A stretch of DNA of 64,000 bases from Prunus persica (lineage: Eukaryota; Streptophyta; Magnoliopsida; Rosales; Rosaceae), in contig NC_034009.1 in NCBI RefSeq assembly GCF_000346465.2, positions 21,062,100-21,126,099 on the forward strand. The letters are read 5' to 3'. This document shows positions 1 to 11,683 of this stretch, one piece after another (the first letter of the stretch is position 1; every line of letters starts with the position of its first letter). Below the pieces are notes generated by a model. It was not told the origin of the DNA. It saw nothing but the letters and a program-made list of their open reading frames with translations, and did not search any database. The translations under genes were made by a program, and so were the position numbers.

Positions 1-360
1 TTAGGGTTTTCTCTAAGAGTTTCAAAACGAGTGCAAGAGAGAAAACAAGGGCATCAAATTTGGTTTGAGCCAAGGTGAGAGAAAAGAGAGTTAGGGTTTG
101 TTAGAGAGCAAAGGGGGTTCTTTATTGTAACTGAATGGGTTCTTTCATACTAGTGAATTTCTCGGGAATCACCAAGAGAACATAGGCACAACGCCGAACC
201 TCTATAAATTCTTGTGTTCTTTGTGCGTGTGATCAGTTGGTGTGTGATTTATCTTTGCATGGCTTATGTGTGGTAGTTACATAGTCCATCAACGACAAGG
301 TCTTAAAGTGTTTTTGCACAACAAAACTCCCATGACACCTTGGTAGTGTGTATTTGAGAG
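1..360 (+). repeat. LTR-like fragment (R/U5 of a copia-type LTR?)
   Basis: This stretch has the wording of the transcribed part of a plant Ty1/copia LTR: repeated 'gagagagttagggttt' leader-like blocks, a 'ctataaattcttgtgttc' block at about 204-221, and T/G-rich sequence after it. No TG...CA end, primer binding site or target duplication could be fixed because the window starts inside the element. No open frame is convincing. Confidence 0.35.
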
Positions 361-1423
361 AAACCTCCCTCCTTTTTGTACTTTAAACCATCACTTATAT
401 TAATAAATAAAAAAATTTAAAATTTCAATAATGAACCCCTTCAGCAACTCCCTTGAATCCTCGATAATGCACTCAACTGACTCATATTAGGACTTGCACT
501 TTGGTAATTTAGCCAAATAAAAAACGTTTAGCCATATAAATATGCTCAAATAATATTTTTTTTTTATAAATAATAAAAAATCAGAATGATAATCAAATGG
601 CCAAAACAAAATTTCACTTTTTGTTTTTGTTTTTAAGAAGTTGTACATATAATTTTAAATAAATAAATAATCCGTGTTGTGCGTATACAAGCCACTCACA
701 AATTCACAATGATAAAGCATTCCAAGGAGACATTCGGTTTTACTTTTACTACTCAAGAGTTAAGAAATATATTTACGGTAAATGGTAACAAATTCATATT
801 TATAATAGACAAGGACATATTATTCATTCATATTACACTTGTAGTAGTACTTACTTGGGAGATTCACTATTATACCTAATATGGGGGCCAAAATTATAAA
901 AATACCCTATATAAAATGGACTTTAGAAACACACCCAAAGCCCATTTACAACATAACAAAAAAGCTTTTAACTTCTTATAAATTACAAAACTGCCATCAA
1001 TTTCTTAAAACAAGCCCAACCCCAAAATCTCATAAAAATACCCAAAGCACTCAATAGGGCATCAAAGTAATTTAATAATTAATATTAAATTCAATAAGGC
1101 CAGCTATCATTTTTTGGGTTTTTTTTGGGTTTGTTTATAGGAATTCAATTGTGTAGGGTTTATTTATAATATTAGTGCTAGAAATGGGTATATCACTAAA
1201 TATCTCTACTTACTTCTGTACTCACAAATAGGCGCCAAGCTACCACTACTAGTAAAGAAGAAAAAAACCATGCCATGGAGTAAGTACTACTACTAGTACT
1301 TATCTTGCCTACTTAATAAGAAAAAATGAATTTATAAGTTAATATTACACAACATAATGGAAAATATAAGTACATCAAATATTAAAGTTCAGGTAAAAAT
1401 CATGAATTAGAATTGTAAAATTA
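361..1423. other. AT-rich intergenic DNA, no gene seen
   Basis: This stretch is AT-rich with many short A and T runs. A 66-codon reading frame at 679-879 has no recognisable domain, and its composition is that of random AT-rich DNA. I see no splice-consistent exons, RNA gene or element ends. Confidence 0.5.
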
Positions 1424-1687
1424 GAGTATCTCACATCACTCCAATGGAATTGTCAAAGCTGATGTGGAATGAGTTACTTTTGACATCTTAAAAGTAAGAT
1501 GTTAATTGAATATTTTATTATTTTTTAAAGACAGTTGACTGTTGCTTTCATTTATTATTTTTCTTCTTTATCTTAAATGATTTGACCTATCGGGTTGAGT
1601 GTAAAACTGTGTAAATGTCAAATTACCACATCAGCCATCAAATTTAAATTTGATGTTTGGTATTTGACATCTCTCTTAGAGATGTTC
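1424..1687. mobile_element. Tourist-like (PIF/Harbinger) MITE
   Basis: The element is 264 bp with imperfect terminal inverted repeats: GAGTATCTC at the left and GAACATCTC (reverse complement of the right end), 7 of 9 matching. It is bracketed by the trinucleotide TTA on both sides (1421-1423 and 1688-1690), the target duplication expected of PIF/Harbinger elements. Blocks such as 'tttgacatc' recur in opposite orientation inside. It has no coding capacity. Confidence 0.65.
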
Positions 1688-3320
1688 TTAAGGGGTCAAA
1701 ATATATCAAATACATATGCATCTGGGAGTTACAATGTCATTTTCCATAATTAATAAGACAAGTTAATATTACAATATCATTTTTCGTAATTGTAAAATTA
1801 GGGGGTCATTCTCATACGGTCTTGAAATGCCACAGATGTCGGAATGTGAACCTAATAACGCATCCATTTAACCAAGGAATCCCATAAAGACCAACAACGA
1901 GACAGGCACACATTACACTTATTCCAGCAGTTTGATCAGATTGCCATTTAGCAAATCTACCATAGAAAAGCCAATCATGTTTTTCATTACAAACTTTTTT
2001 TTTTTTTTTTTTCTTACTTAAATCACAGCTGGGTGGTATTGTGTGAGAGTGGGCAAAGGCCAAAAGGCAGATAGAAGGGAAAACCGTGTGGGTCCCATAC
2101 CCATGACAAAATCCTTCTCCCCTGGACTTTTTCGCTCGCATGGCCATGGTCCTAGTAGTCTAGTACTCATGTGGGCCCTCCACATCCCACAATAAATAAA
2201 TAAAAATTGAAAATTAAAATCCAAAAAGTAAAAGTAGAAAAAATCTCCTGTGTTTGCCTTTGCCAGTCCACTCTCGTTTCAATGTCTCTACGACCCACGT
2301 GCTGTTCCGCAACAACGCATGTTTAGACCGCGCCACGTGGATTTACTGGGATAGCGAGTTCCTGCTCACGAGTGTTGTGGACCAACCGGCCAACCTGAAA
2401 TGCAGAAACTGCTCTAATAGCGATCTCCCGCCAAAAAAGACAAAATATTTTCAAAAATAAAGGCAAACAGAAAAGTACAAATTGTACCAAAAGTGTTGTA
2501 GTTTAAGATTTCACAGGAACGGATTCTTGGTCCACCACTAGTAGAGTTGGTAATGGGTCGTGTTGTGTCCACTGGTGGACCCAGGAATTTTTTGACGGAT
2601 GTGCAATTTTGAAATGCTAAAAACTCTTTGTGGATTGAACATCTAAGACTTTTTACCTAGATTGACCTTAGATCCCTTCATGCATTCATATCATACATGA
2701 AAAATTGTTTTATATAAAAATATTGACTAAGTATGAAAAATAGTTTTTGGAAATAATCATTTTCTAAAGATAATTTTTGGCAGCTTTTATTCCTTACACA
2801 TCAAATAAGAAAACTTGATTTTATGGAATTTTATTATGAAGTATATATTGACTTAATGAGCCATCATTTTTAGCCTAAATCGTATTTGCACTAAAACTGA
2901 TTTTTCATATTTTGATTTGGTGGGAATTTTATTTTCTAGGATTTTTATTTGAATTCAAATGGGGGGTACTTCCTTATTTACATTGTAAACTTAAGTAAAT
3001 GAAGTAATATAAAAATAAACGAAAGTAAAAGGACAAAGACATTTACTTAAATGTTGAAAGTCGGAATAAGCTAATCTGTGCACCATCACCAGCTGAGCAA
3101 ATGGGCAATTTGAAGCACCCACAATCCGAAACTGACCCATTTAATAAACGTGTCAAGTCGGGTTCGGGCGTTTTAAATAGGTTATTTAATAAAAAGTGGT
3201 AGCAACTAATAAAGCAACATCAATATGTACAAAAAACCATAAACTTGGACGACTCGCGATTAAATTTCATAAATAATAATATGCACGTTACAAAACTCAC
3301 AATTAAAAAAATTTAAATAA
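1688..3320. other. Intergenic stretch with two G-boxes and a hAT-like terminus
   Basis: No gene is recognised. A GC-richer patch at 2254-2460 holds two CACGTG G-boxes (2296-2301 and 2334-2339), 32 bp apart, but I see no downstream gene they could serve. At 2570 a CACTGGTGGACCCAGGAATT block resembles the ends of ZMYM-type hAT elements. Just upstream, 2530-2539 (GTCCACCACT) is nearly its inverted repeat. The rest is AT-rich, with no supported exons. Confidence 0.35.
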
Positions 3321-3324
3321 AAAA

Positions 3325-3474
3325 AACAGAGAGAGGAGAGAAAATATAAGGAAAAGAAAGAGAAAAAAAAAAGAGAGAGGGGACAGAAGAGAGAAGGGAA
3401 AAAAAAAGAGAGAGAGGAGAGAAAGAGAAGGAAAAGAAAGAAAAAAAAGAGGAGAGGAGAGAAGGAAAAGAAAG

Positions 3475-3560
<86 letters not shown>

Positions 3561-3600
3561 AAAGAAAAACAAAAGAAATAGAAGAAAAAGAAACATTAGA
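3325..3600 (+). repeat. Long homopurine tract with (GA)39 microsatellite
   Basis: About 275 bases are almost entirely A and G on this strand, with very few pyrimidine interruptions. The core at 3479-3556 is an uninterrupted GA dinucleotide run of about 39 units. The flanks are degenerate GAGA/AAAG/GGAGA blocks. The opposite strand reads as a serine/leucine low-complexity frame, which is an artefact of the repeat. Confidence 0.95.
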
Positions 3601-3635
3601 AATATCAAAAGACGTAGCATATAATCACAAAGTTG

Positions 3636-3720
3636 TCTGTAGCATGGTGGATAAGGTGTTGGAGAGAAATGAAGGTGGTAGGGGTTCGAAACCCCTTGTG
3701 TGTGTGTTGTGAAGTCTCCT
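3636..3720 (+). repeat. tRNA-derived SINE-like sequence
   Basis: A pol III type A-box-like block, TAGCATGGTGG (3640-3650), is followed 32 bp later by a perfect B box, GGTTCGAAACC (3683-3693). That spacing is typical of tRNA-derived SINE heads. The sequence cannot fold as a tRNA: there is no acceptor pairing and no anticodon arm. A GT-rich tail follows. Confidence 0.5.
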
Positions 3721-3739
3721 TTTCTCTTCATTTTTTAGC

Positions 3740-3961
3740 GGGTTGGTAGGTATTACATGGGTTGACATGACCCGTTTAATAAACGGGTTAAACATGTATT
3801 TTAACGGGTTGGCGGATTGACCCGAAACTCACCCGTTTAATAAACGGGTCATAACAGTTGACCCAAAAATTACCCAATTATTAATCGTGTAGGTTCGGAT
3901 TGTGTTTTTTCCTTACAAGTTTCGAGTCGTGTAACGGTCGTATCGAAAATTGCCACCCCTA
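3740..3961. mobile_element. hAT-like element end with palindromic subterminal repeats
   Basis: The palindrome CCCGTTTAATAAACGGG occurs at about 3771 and 3832, and a degenerate copy lies near 3139. The segment ends at 3961 with AATTGCCACCCCTA, the reverse complement of the common plant hAT terminus TAGGGGTGGCAATT. I could not find the matching left terminus or an 8-bp target duplication. This is therefore a solo end, or an element whose left side is lost near 3100. Confidence 0.5.
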
Positions 3962-5244
3962 ACCCCTAGCAACATCAATATTGTCCGCAACTTAACCACT
4001 TGTTTAATAGGTGTGGGGTTTTATACAAAAGACATCGATATTATTAGGTGTGGAACCATTTATTATATGAGATTTTCTATTTTGTTAAGTTTTCGATGTG
4101 GGACTCATGTATTCTTCAACGGTTTGTGGTTGTAGTTCTGTGATTTTTTATGTTGGAATTCCTTTGGCCATTTATGGATATGTGTGGGGGTACACTTGTG
4201 CTCCTGATGTTGTTGGTGGAGTCCTCCGTATTTAGATTAACTCTTTGTGGCTACTGCGCTTTTGTATTTGTAATAACCTTATGTGGTTATCTATATTTGT
4301 ACTAGCTCTTGTGGTTGACGACCTTTGTGCTTGAATTATAAATGCAATATATCATCTTTATCTCAAAAAGCAATATGTAGTCGTATAAGTTGGATAAGAA
4401 ATTCCAATTTCAGCTAATGTCAATTTGAAAATTTCAATTTTTGCACTCTACATATGAAATTCTAAAATCCAAAAACAAAAAATAATTGGATTATAATTGG
4501 AAAGTATCTCAAAATTCTGAATTTCAAGATATGGATTTCAAACTAGCCATAAATGTCTAACTTCATATTGAAATAAATATGACCTAATGACCAAAGAGAC
4601 ATATATGAGTTGTTACATAAATAATAACAATAGTTTCTTTGAGCTTTCTGTATGAGTTTTCTATTTTGACCAATTTTAATCTTTCAAATTGTTGACCTTA
4701 TTCAAAAGGGAAAATTTTAGAAATATTACTTGAACTTATACACCAACTTCATCTGAAAGGGTGATTTGTTGTCATAGGATATAGGCCTTATGTTGTCTTA
4801 TTTACTTGATGAGGAGCTGCATACTTTGCAAATTTACTATATAAACAAAATTTAAATTTGACTATGTTCGTTAAACTTAATTATCATCTTGCTTATTTCA
4901 TATCAAGCTTCCTCCGAGAACCTATTGTGTGCTACTTGGTTTGCACCTTGAGGCTTGATTATCATACTTATTTGGATTGCTTACAATTTGGTGCGTCTCC
5001 TTTTGTTTCTTATTCTCCTTTTTTTTTTTCTTCATGGTCTTGAATGAAGTGCATATATCTAATTCGTTGGCACATCTTATTTTTCTTTATAATCTGAATT
5101 TTCAGCAATAAGAATGGATCTAACAATGCTCCTTCCATCGTAATGACATTTTGCATTGTCCCTCTGCATCAACCAGTTTGATTTATGTTTATCGTTTCAC
5201 TTCTAACATCAACTGTTATATCCTAATTTTTTCTGATTATTTTT
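3962..5244. other. Intergenic, no gene supported
   Basis: AT-rich DNA. 4140-4370 has the T/G-rich texture of a LINE or retroelement 3' end, with a 'tataaatgcaatatatcat' tail, but no coding part is present. Two 61-codon frames (3950-4135 and 4858-5043) show no domain. Confidence 0.35.
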
Positions 5245-5880
5245 ATTGTCAAGGACCTCAAGACACATAAGACGTCAATTAGTAGCTCATATAATGTACA
5301 TTTTTGTCCTTCATGTTCTACGGGAAAAAGCACAATTACCATTTTAAAAATCAGATTCTATTTTCCAACCTCATTAAAGCTTGTACACTTCGATGTTTGG
5401 AGTTCAGTAATTGTTTCAGTTCATGGTTATCGATTTATTATTTGATTTTTCGTAGAAGAATTCTCTCGTTAATTATACTTGGATTTTTCCCATGAAACAA
5501 AAATTTGAACTCTTTGACATCTTTGTTTGTTTTAAGAAACAAGTTGAAAATAAGCTTAACACTTCCATTAAAGCTTTGCAATGTGATGAAGGGGGTGAAT
5601 ATACCAAGCTTGTCTTTCAAAAATTGTTTGGCTAATCATAAGATTGCTCAATGGTTTTCATGTCGAAAACACCATCAACAAAATGGCCTAGTGGAACGAA
5701 ACATTGTCATATAGTTGAAACTACTATAGTTATGCTTTCTCATGTATATGTTCCTTCTTCGTATTTGTTCGATGCTTGTCAAACACTCACTTATCTCATT
5801 AATAGGTTACCTACATGAGTCCTCTTAAATCTGTCTAATTTTGAAAATTGTTTCAAAAGACTTCTAGATATGATATTTGT
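5245..5880 (+). pseudogene. Ty1/copia integrase remnant
   Basis: Read through several frameshifts and stops, this encodes recognisable pieces of a copia polyprotein. First comes the end of the GAG-pre-integrase zinc region (C-x2-C-x2-GKS). Next is the start of the integrase core ('LVHFDVWSS', then 'EEFSR' and 'FDIFVCFKKQVEN'). Then come 'ALQCDEGGEYT' with its catalytic-type D, 'QQNGLVERN', and 'LSHVYVPSSY' with 'YLINRLPT'. Frames change at about 5500, 5640 and 5710. The homology stops abruptly near 5880, where an LTR-like repeat beginning TGTTACACCCC starts. No RT or RNase H domain follows. It is dead and heavily decayed. Confidence 0.8.
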
Positions 5881-5885
5881 TACAC

Positions 5886-6652
5886 CCCAACTCACGGTTT
5901 TACATAATGTTGGATTAAGACGTGGTGATTCACACCTTAATTATAAAATTTAATAAAAACTATAACTAAAATGTGAAGAACATTAAAATAAAATAAATAA
6001 ATATTTCACATAGAATTTTCAGCGGAAACAACAACATTTGAAATTTGACATCATTACATTATTTTACAAGTTAGAACCACTCAAAAGTTCAGTGAAAGAG
6101 TAGCTCATTATTCAACCACAAGCTATGTACATAACACACCCTATAGACATGCCAAATTATTTAAGGGGTGAGTGAAACCACAGCTCAATAGGGACATAAA
6201 ACTTTTTATAGTGAATTGATAAAACTAAATTAAGTGACATGCCATCACTCAATCAAATATCATATCGATAATATTAATGTATGTATGCTCTTCATCTATT
6301 CTCATTAATTCATATGATTTGACAAGCAGACTTGCACGTCCCATACAATGCTTATACCACTTGGTCTCGAATGCCCATTTGTATGAACTAACCCCCATCT
6401 CAATCATCCCATAAATCCCCTTTTGTTAGTCATCTTGTCTAACTCCTTGTCTTTAGTCCCGCATCTTCTAATAAAAAGCATGTGCACTGTGGGATCCTTG
6501 AAATTTGGTACCTGCCAAGAGTTAAACTCAACTACACAAAACATCATTTCCGTTACCCTCTTTTCCATCATTATTTTCTCAACTCAAGAACTCCAATCAA
6601 TTTCCATGATAAGATATAGTTCTTCTTTTCAAATATCTCGTAAAAACAATGT
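5886..6652 (+). repeat. LTR-like repeat, 'TGTTACACCC' family, copy 1
   Basis: This block starts TGTTACACCCC and shares long stretches with 37247-37846 plus 49341-49450, and with 61246-62445. Shared text includes the 'gcacgtcccata' block (6336-6347) followed by 'tgcttataccacttggt' (6350-6366). The TGTTAC start suggests an LTR, but the matching end and superfamily are not resolved. It contacts the copia relic on the left and a different LTR on the right. Confidence 0.6.
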
Positions 6653-7224
6653 TGTGGGGCCATATATTTCGGCGACCAATGAATGGGTGACATATGGAAA
6701 AGGGAAATTCCCTAGGTCAAGTAATCATCCTAATTAAATCCTATTTAATTAGAGATATTATATTTGATTTAAGATGGGAATATCTCCCTAAATCAAGGAT
6801 GAGATTTCCACCAAATCTCTTGGATTAATTCAAATCTCCTATTTATGGGTAAGAATAATCCTAATTAAATAAGGATTATTCTTCAAACCCTAGAAGGCAA
6901 GAGCACTATAAATACATGGCTACATCACACATATGAGGTGATCCAATTTTTACACTAGAAACTCCTCTCTCTCCTCTCTCCCTCATGGCTCTGGCCACCA
7001 GGTTCTCTCGTACCATATAGAAAACCCCGACCTTCTTTGTTATTTTCGTATCTTTCTCAAGATCATCTAATTGACTTAGGCATTGGAGGGCCTTTGGCCA
7101 ACACCCCGTGGGTATGGTCTATTTACTCCAACCTTTTTAGCATGGATCAAGGGAGAAGAGAAGGAAGTTCAAGGGTCAAAGAATTTACGCGCAAATACTC
7201 CCCATGTGAAATTTTGCTCAAACA
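6653..7224 (+). repeat. 572-bp LTR (probable 5' LTR of the Tat element)
   Basis: It starts TGTGGGGCC and ends CTCAAACA, so it has TG...CA ends. An inverted relative of 593 bp lies at 49503-50095. A TATA-like 'ctataaatacatggc' sits at 6905-6919, with a CT-rich leader after it, as in an LTR promoter. Directly after it, at 7225, comes TTTTGGTGCTTCATTG, which resembles the start of internal regions in Tat-type gypsy elements. That makes it a good candidate for the 5' LTR of the degraded gag-pol at 11684-15350. The link is inferred from order and orientation, because the 3' LTR is missing. Confidence 0.6.
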
Positions 7225-7264
7225 TTTTGGTGCTTCATTGCGAGATTTAATATATACTCAATGC

Positions 7265-9949
7265 GATGCTGACAAGACCCGACCCAAATTCCGCTTTGGA
7301 ATTCGAGCCGGACCCTGTGCGTGTCCGACACTTGGCGGATGTCAGGCACAAATAACCTAATTGCCCTTCTATACAAAGCACGATAAAATAACAAGGTTGA
7401 CTTCTACCGAAAAATGGGCAGAGTCTCCCTTGTAACTGGGTCAATACCAAAACATTTACACCTGCCAAACAAGTATATATATATACAACCAACTGCCAGC
7501 ATACGTATATATACATTCCAATAGTTTAATTCTAAGTCTAGGGCAAAACATCAGAGCGACTACTAAGAATTTACAAAGGAATTAATCCTTTTACAAAACA
7601 AAAGTCCTACATCTGAAAGGAAAGCGCGGAAGGTGGAAAATGGCCCGGTGGTGGATCCCTGTGCACGCCTATTGCCTGGGGGCGCAAAACATTAAAAAGA
7701 GTGAGTGGACCCAAAAACAAAGTTTAGAAAATAGCATATGAACATACTATCCCCACTGTAAAAATAGTTATACAAACTAAATTATTCTCTTTATTACTTA
7801 AATCAGTGCACTCATATAATTATATATGTATATAAGCCAATCATACTCATGGTCAACATTAATTTCTTAAGGCATTGAAAACAGTTTAAAACTACCACCT
7901 AGGTGTACCCCTTATTTTCGTCAATTCCTAATATTCGTCAATTCCTTGCATCACCATGGGTGATATGTACTCGCAGGTCTCAGTGACACAAGGTCAGTCC
8001 GAGCCGCAACTGCAGGATTCAGGGGACCGTAGTCCACCGAATCCGCATTACTCACTCCACACGAGTTCGAGTACCAAAGAACTCGTGGGACAACTGTTAA
8101 GCATGCTGATTAAATCGAAGGCAACTTATTTACTGAAGGCAACATTTGTATATCTGGGTACAAGGTGGTTTAGGAAAATATAAAATTTCTGAAGAAAATC
8201 TGTTGAATAACTGAATTTCTGTAACCTCTAAAATTCTGCTGTCATTTAACTGATAATTAACTAGAATTTCTTTTCCTATATCCTTTAAAGGGTATTCCAC
8301 TCGGTAGTATGCAAAACAAAATATTCAAAAGCATAGAACAACTTATAAAATACTAATCGTTGAATAAAATTTATTCAAGATCAACTGTAACTGAAACTGA
8401 ACTGCTTAAATTCATTTATAAACACAAAGAGTCCACTCACTGGTAGTCCGTGCTCGGTGGACCTCTTGAAGGTCTCTCTTGCGGGTCAACTGGTGCCTAG
8501 GTGCCTAATTCAATGACCATAATATTCTATTAATACAATATAGTATTAATTTAAAAACCCTGACCCCTGGCTTCTAGAAGTACGTGCGTCAGATTAAAGT
8601 TGTTCCTATGACCATAAAAGCTTGGAATAGTTTAGCAGTATCTTGGGATTCAAAAAGTGCTAAAGTCCCAAAAACTAACACGGGACCCCGCGGATCCATG
8701 ACCTCACAATATGATCCGGAAGCCTCTAAAAGTTTCAATATATCAAGGACACATGTCCCGAGGGTTTGATTGGACGGTCGGATTGATCACGATCGTACAA
8801 TCGCACGATTTCTAAACCCTAGCCCTAGGGTTCGCGATTGCGGAGTATCCGGAACTCCGATTCACGATCCGTTGAATCCTACACGATTCTGAAATTGTCT
8901 AGAGTAACATATTTGAAATAGATTACGATCCAACGGCTCAACAGTATTGAACCCGGAAATCGCACAATATGTAAAATCCGTTCGAGGCTCAAACGGTATC
9001 CAAATTGAGATCCGTGAATTCCTACGCGCTCGTGTCAACCTAAGGATTTCATCGAGACATAGTGCAACTTCACTATCCTCGTCCATGGGCGGCCACATGC
9101 GCCGGCAGTGCTGGGTGTCTAAAGCGATTACGCATTGCCAGAAAATCTCAAAACCACGGCTCCAAACTCCTGTCCTAGGTATAACACCATATTTGGAGCC
9201 ACTTTTGTTCTTGGACCTACCCCAAAAACTGACCGGAACTGGCCGGAATTGAGATCTCAAAACCGACCGAATTTCCAATTCGAAAATCAATTACCTACGC
9301 TAAGAACCAATTGAATCCTACCCAACAGACAGCTAGAACAGCTCGAGAGGTTCAAAATCCATACTTGGATCGTCCGATTTGGTGGCCGGACGACAGAGAT
9401 CGATGGCCGTGAAGTTTTTGTCAAAATCGCTCGAATTTCTGCAATTTTCAGCCAGCACCAGCGGTTTCAGCGACTGAGGTTGGTCGGAAAAGGAAGAGGA
9501 GGTGGCAGCGGTTCGAATGGGTCCAATTCCGGCTTGAGTAGTGGTCGGTGGTGGCGACGGAGCCACAAAAATCCTATCGTGGGGGGGGGGGGAGGGTGTT
9601 TTGTCGCAGAGAGGGAGAGAGTGCTCGGGGAGGGAGAGAGAGAGAGAGACTGAGGGAGAAGAGAGAGAGAAGTGAGGTTTTAAAAAATCTAATTTTTCAA
9701 ATTACCATTTTGCCCCTCGTAATATGTTAATCGGATTTTGCTTTGTTTAAGCTCCGATTCGAGCCCACTACGTGTCTACAAACTCATTTCGTTGTGCTCT
9801 ACGCAATGGTGTGCGTGAAAGTATCAAATCCCTTCTCTGTCAAAAAGTCAACTTTTCTTTAATATAAATTATTCCAAGGGCAAAATTGCCTTTTCCTCTT
9901 AATAAATTACTAATTAAATATTAATTTAGGTTTGGGTTATTACAGATGC
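7265..9949 (-). mobile_element. Solo LTR A (long-LTR Ty3/gypsy family) with 5-bp TSD
   Basis: The LTR proper is 7270-9944 (2675 bp). It reads TGACAAGACCC... to ...GGGTTATTACA on this strand and is flanked by a perfect GATGC duplication (7265-7269 and 9945-9949). Its ends match the LTR at 56758-59119, whose adjacent primer binding site shows that the true orientation is minus (TGTAATAACCC... to ...CTTGTCA). No internal domain lies inside, so this is a solo LTR left by recombination. It interrupts the leader of the Tat-type element. A G tract sits at 9581-9592. Confidence 0.9.
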
Positions 9950-11683
9950 TCTCGAATCCAAATCAAGGGAAATTTATTTCCTCCTAAAAAAAGATCCAAA
10001 GCCCTCAAATCACCATGGTGAGAGGCCCCGCCACGAGGAACAGGCGAAAACAACTAACGTGAGCTGCCAAGAATTTTCTCAAGCCACCCATGGTCTCCCT
10101 AGTTATGACCAAGGATTGACCATCCATCAAAGCCAAATGGATTAAAAAAAAAAAAAAAGGCTCGATAAGGGAAAAACCGTGGCTCAGCAGCAAGCTCTGT
10201 CACCTAAGTCAACCATCGAGCCACCACGTGCCGCCCACTCTGTCCCACCAGGACCAGGATCTCTGACCTGTAGGCCCATAGGATCGCGTCATCACCGGTC
10301 GCCAAAGTTCACTGATGAAGAATCTGGAAAATTTCTAGTTGCTACCATCGCTTAATCGACGGCATCAAGCCGTCATCTCATCCCGCTGACAACAACGTCT
10401 TTCTCGTAGACCTCTAAGTTGTAAAACCTCAGAACGAGTTCCCCTATACGATACCCGAGTCACTCCGACAAATCTCTAGAAAAATGGCAGTTGCGGCCAA
10501 GCTCGATCTAGACTTTTTTGGCATCATTTCGCTACACCTCGGGTACCAGTATGATCATCTGCTTCCGATATGCAAAACCTAGGAAGGGCAGCACCAGCCG
10601 AAACCGGAAAACTACTGATGCACCAAAGGGAGATTTGTCAGAATTGCCCAGCGTTGCCTACACTGTTCCACCATTCTCCTCACTACGCCGCCACTACGAG
10701 TAGAACCAGGAGACTCCGGTCCATCTGTTTTAGGGAACATCCAGCCCCGAGTCATTGCATCTTCAGAGATTGCACAACACGCGTCAGAGCCAAGGCTTCT
10801 TCTAATGGCAGCTCAAATACACTGAAGGCTCTTTCTCTTTCTCTTTCTCTCTCTATCGTATTTCTTGATTTAACAATTCTAAATAAATATTAATATTTAA
10901 TATTTTATTATAAATTAAAGCACTTTTCTAATAAATATTAGTATGTGATATTTATTTTGAATTAGTGCAATTTTTTTAATAGATATTAATAATTAATATT
11001 TTATTATGAAATTATTGCACATGTCTTATTTAATAATCTTATTATTTCATGGGATATGTGATATTACGGTTGGCATGTATTACAACATTATGCTTTTATC
11101 ATGCCTACTAATTATATTTTATCACTAATGATTAGGAAAATGCCAAATGACTTGGTGACCAACCTTCGAATCCTCGGCCAACAAGATCAATGATTCTATG
11201 GTCAACCCGATCCATGCTTCATCGGTTAGCTTGATCCATGATCCTTCAACTGAGGCCGACAACCTCTTTCGGGACCCCGTGCCCTAAGCAGGAAATCCAC
11301 CTTAGGCCCACGGCTGAGGTCGGGATTTTCATCCATGACGGGGGCATAACCTCTCATCACAACAATCCTGTCGCCGCCAGTTATGGCCCGATCATGGAGC
11401 AAGAGTGACCATTCCCTTCTTTGCCACCGCACTTGATGTTTGCTCCCACATACACCTCCAACAAAACCTTAGCCACCTGCAATCCACATAATTCTCTTAT
11501 TCTCATCAAAGCAGTCAAGTAGATCTCAGTCTTACAGTCAACTAATTGACCCCGAGAATTGACGACCTAAACCACCTGGTTGGTTAGCTCCTCAGGCAGA
11601 TTGACCTGGTCCTTGAGAGAAGGATGGACGAACGCACTGGCAGGTAGTTCAAGAGGTCCTAGGTAGGTTGAGTAGGAGCAAAC
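9950..11683 (+). other. Presumed 5' leader of the Tat-type element; no gene
   Basis: This sequence lies between the solo LTR and the gag remnant. It contains mixed low-complexity DNA: a CTTTCT run at about 10829-10855, and AT-rich 110-bp degenerate direct repeats near 10880-11030. I found no domain. Long untranslated leaders are usual in Tat/Athila elements, so it is provisionally assigned to that element. Confidence 0.35.

Noticed and set aside
1..110. Telomere-like TTAGGGTTT motifs (also AAACCCTA near 8815)
   Set aside because: They are single motifs, not tandem arrays; common in plant leaders and LTRs.
1812..2147. 111-codon minus-strand frame
   Set aside because: It contains a poly-Lys run from a T tract and no recognisable domain.
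2254..2460. Small gene with two upstream G-boxes
   Set aside because: The G-boxes lie inside the frame, which has no domain, no splice support and ordinary random composition.
2530..2600. Complete hAT element starting at CACTGGTGGACCC
   Set aside because: No partner terminus and no repeated octamer could be found, so only a possible terminus is noted.
3636..3720. tRNA gene suggested by GGTTCGAAACC
   Set aside because: There is no acceptor stem, D arm or anticodon loop; it fits a SINE head better.
3303..3731. 142-codon Ser/Leu-rich minus-strand frame
   Set aside because: It is simply the complement of the GA microsatellite and homopurine tract.
8862..9290. 142-codon minus frame and overlapping plus frames
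   Set aside because: They lie entirely inside solo LTR A, have no domain, and are not conserved as frames in the other LTR copies.
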